The position numbers were made by a program, and so were the translations under genes. Below are positions 6,224 through 9,577 of a stretch of DNA of 9,577 bases, piece after piece (position 1 is the stretch's first letter; every line of letters starts with the position of its first letter). The notes under the pieces are model-generated. The model worked only from the letters and a program-made list of their open reading frames with translations, was not told the DNA's origin and did no database searches. The stretch is from Gammaproteobacteria bacterium (GTDB taxonomy: Bacteria > Pseudomonadota > Gammaproteobacteria > Nitrosococcales > Methylophagaceae), in the NCBI GenBank assembly GCA_003645385.1, contig QNEY01000046.1, forward strand, positions 1-9,577, written 5' to 3'.

Positions 6224-7425
6224 AGTGCTATGCCTCTTCCTAACCGTGGTTGTTTTCGAGCTAAGCCCATACTTTTTTGTGCTAGCCAATGTTTGGCTGG
6301 TGGTATGGCATCCATTACTGTTAGACCAGCTCCACGAATATGGCCGAGCAGAGGATTGTTATTACTGAATAATTTAACCAGTGCGTCAGTGGTATTGATT
6401 ACATTGTCCTGATCTTGTTGTCGCCATTGTTTGTAGTCATGCAACAGTTGAGCATCACCACAGTCTTTATTCGTAGTTGCGAGAACATCAGCTAACGCTG
6501 CTACATCACGTAAACCAAGGTTAAACCCTTGGCCAGCGATTGGATGTAGGCTGTGAGCAGCATTACCGATCAATACAATCCGCTGTTGAACAGCTTGGTC
6601 AGCTTGCATTAGTTTTAATGGATAACTATTACGTTGTCCTACCTGCATCAGTTTGCCAAGTCGATAGCCAAACCTGTCTTGTAATTGAGCCAAGAAGTCC
6701 TGATCGGATAATTCAAGAATGTCTATTTCATCACCAGTTTTGACTGTCCAAACTAGACTGCAACGGTTATCTGACATAGGCAATAAGGCAATAGGGCCGC
6801 TATCAGTAAAACGCTCAAAAGCACGGCCTTGATGTTGACGTTCGGGAGTGATGTTAGCCGTAATAGCTGTTTGTTGGTAATCAGCTTCTAATGCCCCCAA
6901 TCCTAATAGTCTACGAATAGTTGAGTTACCGCCGTCGGCAGCAACAATCAATTAAGCAGATAGGCAACGATCATCATTCAGTATCAGTTAAACCGAGTCT
7001 GTATGTTGCTGTAAGCTTGTTACTTTGGCGGGGCATATCATTTCAAGATTATTTTGTTGTGATAAGGCTTGATTTAGTACTTGTCCCATAGACCGGGCAG
7101 TAATAACTTGTCCTAATGTAGGGACATTCTCGTCTTGGGCTGACAGTCGTGTGATGCCAAAATGACCACGGTCAGAAATATGGATATTGGTGATGGCAGT
7201 ACTATGAGGAGCTAATTGTGACCACAAGCCCATGGCTTCAAAAATACGTTGAGAACCATAGGCAAGGGCAATACCCCGGTCGTCATAACTTGGTTGTTGG
7301 TCAGAGTTAATAGCAAAGGCTTCAATAACGGCAATCTTTAGCGGTGTGTTTTGCAATGTACAGGCCAAACTGGCACCGACCATGCCACCACCAACAATAA
7401 TTAGATCAAAGTGTGTTGTTGCCAT
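6220..7425 (-). pseudogene. ubiH: 2-octaprenyl-6-methoxyphenol hydroxylase UbiH, interrupted by two in-frame TAA codons
   Basis: Class A flavin monooxygenase that in E. coli hydroxylates ring C1 in ubiquinone synthesis. One continuous frame of 401 codons runs from ATG 7425 to TGA 6220, broken by TAA at codon 146 (6990-6988) and at codon 158 (6954-6952). There is no frameshift. Before the stops: FAD fold VGGGMVG (11-17), DDRGIALAYGSQ (48-59), ISDRGHFG (83-90). After them: VAADGGNSTIRRLLG (161-175), GRAFERFTDSGPIALLPMSDNRCSLVW and GNAAHSLHPIAGQGFNLGLRDV (287-308), whose GNAAH instead of GDAAH is a UbiH trait also seen in E. coli. As written it gives a 145-residue N-terminal piece and a stop-free 243-codon rest beginning at TTG 6951. 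AAGGA overlapping the pepP stop is its ribosome site. TAA is a true stop elsewhere in this window (trxA, pepP, ygfB), so recoding is unlikely. A sequencing error is possible. Confidence 0.9.
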
Positions 7426-7435
7426 TGCTAAATCC

Positions 7436-8740
7436 TTAATCAGCCATCAGCGCTTCTATATCATCAACTTCTTTTGGCGCTGCTTTTGAAATTACATCAT
7501 GCCCTGTTTTTGTAACTAACACATCATCTTCTATTCGTATACCGGTGAAATGCCATTCCTTATTTACACGGGCAGGGTCACGAATATATAAACCTGGTTC
7601 GACAGTCAGTACCATACCAGGTTCTAACATACGCCATTCACCACCCACTTTATAGTCACCAACATCATGTACATCCATCCCCAACCAATGACCAGTACGA
7701 TGCATATAAAAGTCGCGGTATTTTTCTTTTTCAAGCAAGGTTTTCAGTTTGCCCTTGAGTAGACCAATTTCCAATAAGCCTTCTGTTAATCCGCGTACTG
7801 CTGCTTCATGCGGTTGATTCCAATGGTTCCCGGGCTTCACTTCATCTATAGCTGCTTTTTGGGCATCTAAAACAATGTTGTACAACGTTTTTTGGCTGGC
7901 AGTAAATTTTCCGTTAACGGGGAAGGTTCGAGTGATATCTGCAGCATAATAATCATATTCAGCACCAGCATCGATCAATAATAAATCATTGTTTTTCAGA
8001 CGATGATTATTTTCAATATAGTGCAGGATACAGCCATTTTCACCACCACCTATAATTGAAGGATAGGCGGGTGAGCGACAATCATTTTTCATAAACTCAT
8101 GAATGATTTCAGCTTCAACCTGATATTCCCATTTACCGGGCTTGGTAAATTGCATTGCACGAATGTGAGCCTGAGCAGAAACTTCAGCAGCATGACGCAT
8201 TGCTTTAATTTCACCACTACTTTTATACAAACGAAGTTCATTCAAGCAGTGTTCTAATTCAATAATCTCATTGGGCGAATGCTTTCCTTGCTGTGAAGCA
8301 TTGCGTAAATGGTTTAACCAGCCGACCATACGTTGATCGAATCCATACCGGGTTCCCATAGTGTAGAAAACTTTTTCTTTGCCTTCCAATAAGCCAGGTA
8401 AAATATCATCGAGATCTGAATAAGGGTAAGAGTCATCAGCACCATATCGATCAACTGCTCCCTCTTGACCTGCACGGTAGCCATCCCATATTTCTTTATC
8501 AAGATCACGTTCACGACAAAATAAAAGATATTCGCCATGAGTTCGTCCTGGCACAAGAACGATGACTGATTCGGGTTCATCAAAGCCACTAAGATAATGA
8601 AAGCTGCTATCACTACGAAAAATATGATCAACATCACGATTGCGAGATCTGACCTTGGCATTAGGTAAAACAGCAATGCTATTTGGACCCATAATGTCCA
8701 TTAGGCGCTGGCGGCGTTTGCTAAATTCTTTTTTGTTCAT
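7436..8740 (-). CDS. pepP: Xaa-Pro aminopeptidase (aminopeptidase P)
   Basis: Cytoplasmic metallopeptidase of family M24B that removes the N-terminal residue from peptides with proline in position 2, using two Mn ions. It has 434 residues against 441 in E. coli. The N-terminal creatinase-like domain spans about 1-170 and the pita-bread catalytic domain about 175-434. All five metal ligands are present at the expected spacing: Asp257, Asp268, His351, Glu381 and Glu404, within IDAGAEYDYYAADITRTFP, HRTGHWLGMDVHD, TVEPGLYI and GIRIEDD. The supporting His347 and His358 are also present. The start at 8740 directly abuts the stop of the YgfB-family gene (TAAATG), so translation is coupled. The ubiH start follows 10 nt after the stop. 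Its place in front of ubiH and ubiI is conserved in Gammaproteobacteria, but the functional link to ubiquinone synthesis is unclear. Confidence 0.97.
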   Translation of the reverse strand: MNKKEFSKRRQRLMDIMGPNSIAVLPNAKVRSRNRDVDHIFRSDSSFHYLSGFDEPESVIVLVPGRTHGEYLLFCRERDLDKEIWDGYRAGQEGAVDRYGADDSYPYSDLDDILPGLLEGKEKVFYTMGTRYGFDQRMVGWLNHLRNASQQGKHSPNEIIELEHCLNELRLYKSSGEIKAMRHAAEVSAQAHIRAMQFTKPGKWEYQVEAEIIHEFMKNDCRSPAYPSIIGGGENGCILHYIENNHRLKNNDLLLIDAGAEYDYYAADITRTFPVNGKFTASQKTLYNIVLDAQKAAIDEVKPGNHWNQPHEAAVRGLTEGLLEIGLLKGKLKTLLEKEKYRDFYMHRTGHWLGMDVHDVGDYKVGGEWRMLEPGMVLTVEPGLYIRDPARVNKEWHFTGIRIEDDVLVTKTGHDVISKAAPKEVDDIEALMAD

Positions 8741-9289
8741 TTAATGCTCAGTCGGGTTGTTTTCTGCATCTTGCGGTTGAAGTTCGCCATAGATTAAAAA
8801 TAGCCCCATCCGTAAGTATTCTACTAATTCTTCAAAATTAGCTTCATCATCATCCGAATCTTCTAAGTCATTATCATTGATCTGGCTGATGTTAATAATA
8901 TCGGCAATATATTCTTTACAGTCAGTGGATAATTCAGTGTCATCTGTTAGACCAGAAGCACCTAGACCAAAAATGAGTCCCTGACACCAGTCGGACATGG
9001 CAGATATGCGCGATGAAAGAGGTGCATTGTCATCTGGGAGATCAAGTTGTAAATCAAAATCCAGGCTGTTGAGAGATTGGACTGTCTGATCGAATAAAGC
9101 AGTCAAATCTAGAATTTCTTCTTCACTAGGATCAACATCCTCAAATAGGCTTTTATACCAAGTAACGCGATTTTCCTGTGGATTTAAACATAATAATCCG
9201 CATAATGCGCCTTGCAATTCGGCTGAACTTGCTGGGCCATCGCCTTCTGTTTTATTGGGTGAAAGTGATGGAAAATATAATTCAGACAT
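8741..9289 (-). CDS. ygfB: YgfB family (UPF0149) protein
   Basis: Acidic helical protein of the YgfB/UPF0149 family, 182 residues against 192 in E. coli. Family traits: SSAELQGALCGLLC near the N-terminus (21-34), FDLQLDLPDDNAPLSSR (78-94), W101 followed by GLIFGLGASG (104-113), and the C-terminal EELVEYLRMGLFLIYGEL (153-170). A strongly acidic stretch (about 138-155, NDNDLEDSDDDEANFEE) precedes the last helix. The molecular role is poorly known. In Pseudomonas aeruginosa a YgfB protein represses the peptidoglycan amidase gene ampDh3 and affects beta-lactam resistance, but whether that applies here is not known. It is first gene of the ygfB-pepP-ubiH-ubiI operon. ATG 9289 was chosen as the only suitable in-frame start before the conserved region, and an AGG lies about 11 nt upstream. 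It is divergent from the coiled-coil gene at 9398. Confidence 0.93.
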   Translation of the reverse strand: MSELYFPSLSPNKTEGDGPASSAELQGALCGLLCLNPQENRVTWYKSLFEDVDPSEEEILDLTALFDQTVQSLNSLDFDLQLDLPDDNAPLSSRISAMSDWCQGLIFGLGASGLTDDTELSTDCKEYIADIINISQINDNDLEDSDDDEANFEELVEYLRMGLFLIYGELQPQDAENNPTEH

Positions 9290-9330
9290 GATGATACGAC
9301 CTATATTTAAAAAAATTATTATGTGATTTG

Positions 9331-9360
9331 TTGACCCAATCGGTAGGGCGCGTCTATAGT
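9331..9360 (+). promoter_or_regulatory. sigma70-type promoter facing the coiled-coil/zapA side
   Basis: TTGACC (9331-9336) is a 5-of-6 match to the -35 box. TATAGT (9355-9360) is a 5-of-6 match to the -10 box, with an 18-nt spacer. Transcription would start near 9367 and leave a leader of about 30 nt before the ATG at 9398. This is the best promoter visible in the window. On the minus strand the ygfB promoter must share this 108-bp gap. The A/T-rich stretch 9305-9323 with CATAAT (9323-9318) is a possible -10, but I find no good -35. Confidence 0.65.
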
Positions 9361-9397
9361 TAGATATTATTTTCGCACAGCTAAGAATTCATATCTA

Positions 9398-9577
9398 ATG
9401 GAAAAAGACGTAATCGAACAATTGGAACAGCAAGTAGATGACCTGCTTAGGGCCAGTCGTCGTGCACGCGATGAAAACATGTTGTTGAAATCACAACAGA
9501 CTGCTTGGCTAACAGAACGTGCAAGATTAGTTGAAAAAACTGAGTTGGCGCGCAGTCGAATTGATAAAATGGTAACC
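9398..9577 (+). CDS. TIGR02449-like small coiled-coil protein, 3' end cut off
   Basis: The 60 codons inside the window are open, with no stop before the edge. The translation begins MEKDVIEQLEQQVDDLLRAS and continues as an uninterrupted charged helix with Leu, Ile and Val at heptad-like spacing, so it is a predicted coiled coil. Both the sequence style (EQLE..VD.LL......RDEN..L....) and the position divergent from ygfB fit the small gammaproteobacterial TIGR02449 family. That family is usually about 70 residues and sits just before the division gene zapA, with 6S RNA beyond it. Those neighbours lie outside the window, so the link is inferred. It may act with ZapA at the division ring, but that is not established. 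The ribosome site is weak (TAAGAA about 10 nt upstream). Confidence 0.75.
   Translation, partial: MEKDVIEQLEQQVDDLLRASRRARDENMLLKSQQTAWLTERARLVEKTELARSRIDKMVT

Noticed and set aside
6212..6743. Plus-strand ORFs of about 66 codons opposite ubiH and the ubiH-ubiI junction
   Set aside because: Antisense shadows of conserved flavoprotein code. There is no promoter or ribosome site evidence.
6952..6990. TAA recoded as an amino acid, explaining the ubiH stops
   Set aside because: TAA ends trxA, pepP, ygfB and the 116-residue gene at the expected family lengths, so it acts as a normal stop here, and I see no recoding structure.
8314..8676. Minus-strand ORF of 120 codons with hydrophobic, membrane-like composition
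   Set aside because: It is an alternative frame of pepP, whose own frame is conserved throughout. The hydrophobic look comes from reading pepP codons out of frame.

Overview
The window looks like chromosomal core DNA of a fairly AT-rich gammaproteobacterium (GC about 40 percent by eye). UvrD, TrxA, RhlB, PepP, UbiH and UbiI all read like close relatives of the Escherichia coli proteins. The gene order ygfB-pepP-ubiH-ubiI, divergent from a small coiled-coil gene that normally precedes zapA, is typical of Gammaproteobacteria. I cannot name the genus. A methylotroph- or Cycloclasticus-like lineage would fit the base composition, but that is a guess.

Layout. (1) 1-1855, minus: uvrD, missing its 3' end at the window edge. 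(2) 1856-2013: a short intergenic stretch with three hairpins: a perfect palindrome carrying the ATTCCC-N8-GGGAAT pattern, a likely trxA terminator, and a stem just after the trxA stop. (3) 2014-2340, minus: trxA. (4) 2341-2444: shared divergent upstream region. (5) 2445-4987, plus: rhlB followed by three tightly spaced genes, namely a glutamine-rich 116-residue protein, a 233-residue predicted lipoprotein and a 62-residue predicted lipoprotein. (6) 5024-9289, minus, convergent with (5): ygfB - pepP - ubiH - ubiI, with junctions of 0 bp, +10 bp and a 4-bp ATGA overlap. (7) 9290-9397: divergent promoter region with a good sigma70-type promoter facing right. (8) 9398-9577, plus: start of a TIGR02449-like coiled-coil gene, cut by the window end.

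The minus-strand operon combines a YgfB-family protein, aminopeptidase P and two paralogous flavin hydroxylases of aerobic ubiquinone synthesis. The most notable feature is that ubiH carries two in-frame TAA codons (codons 146 and 158) with no frameshift, while the rest of its frame and its signature motifs are intact. It is either a recent pseudogene, a sequence error, or a gene expressed in two pieces. There are no RNA genes, insertion sequences, CRISPR arrays or phage genes that I can support. I do not see a new defence or mobile system here. The least understood part is the trio of small genes behind rhlB.
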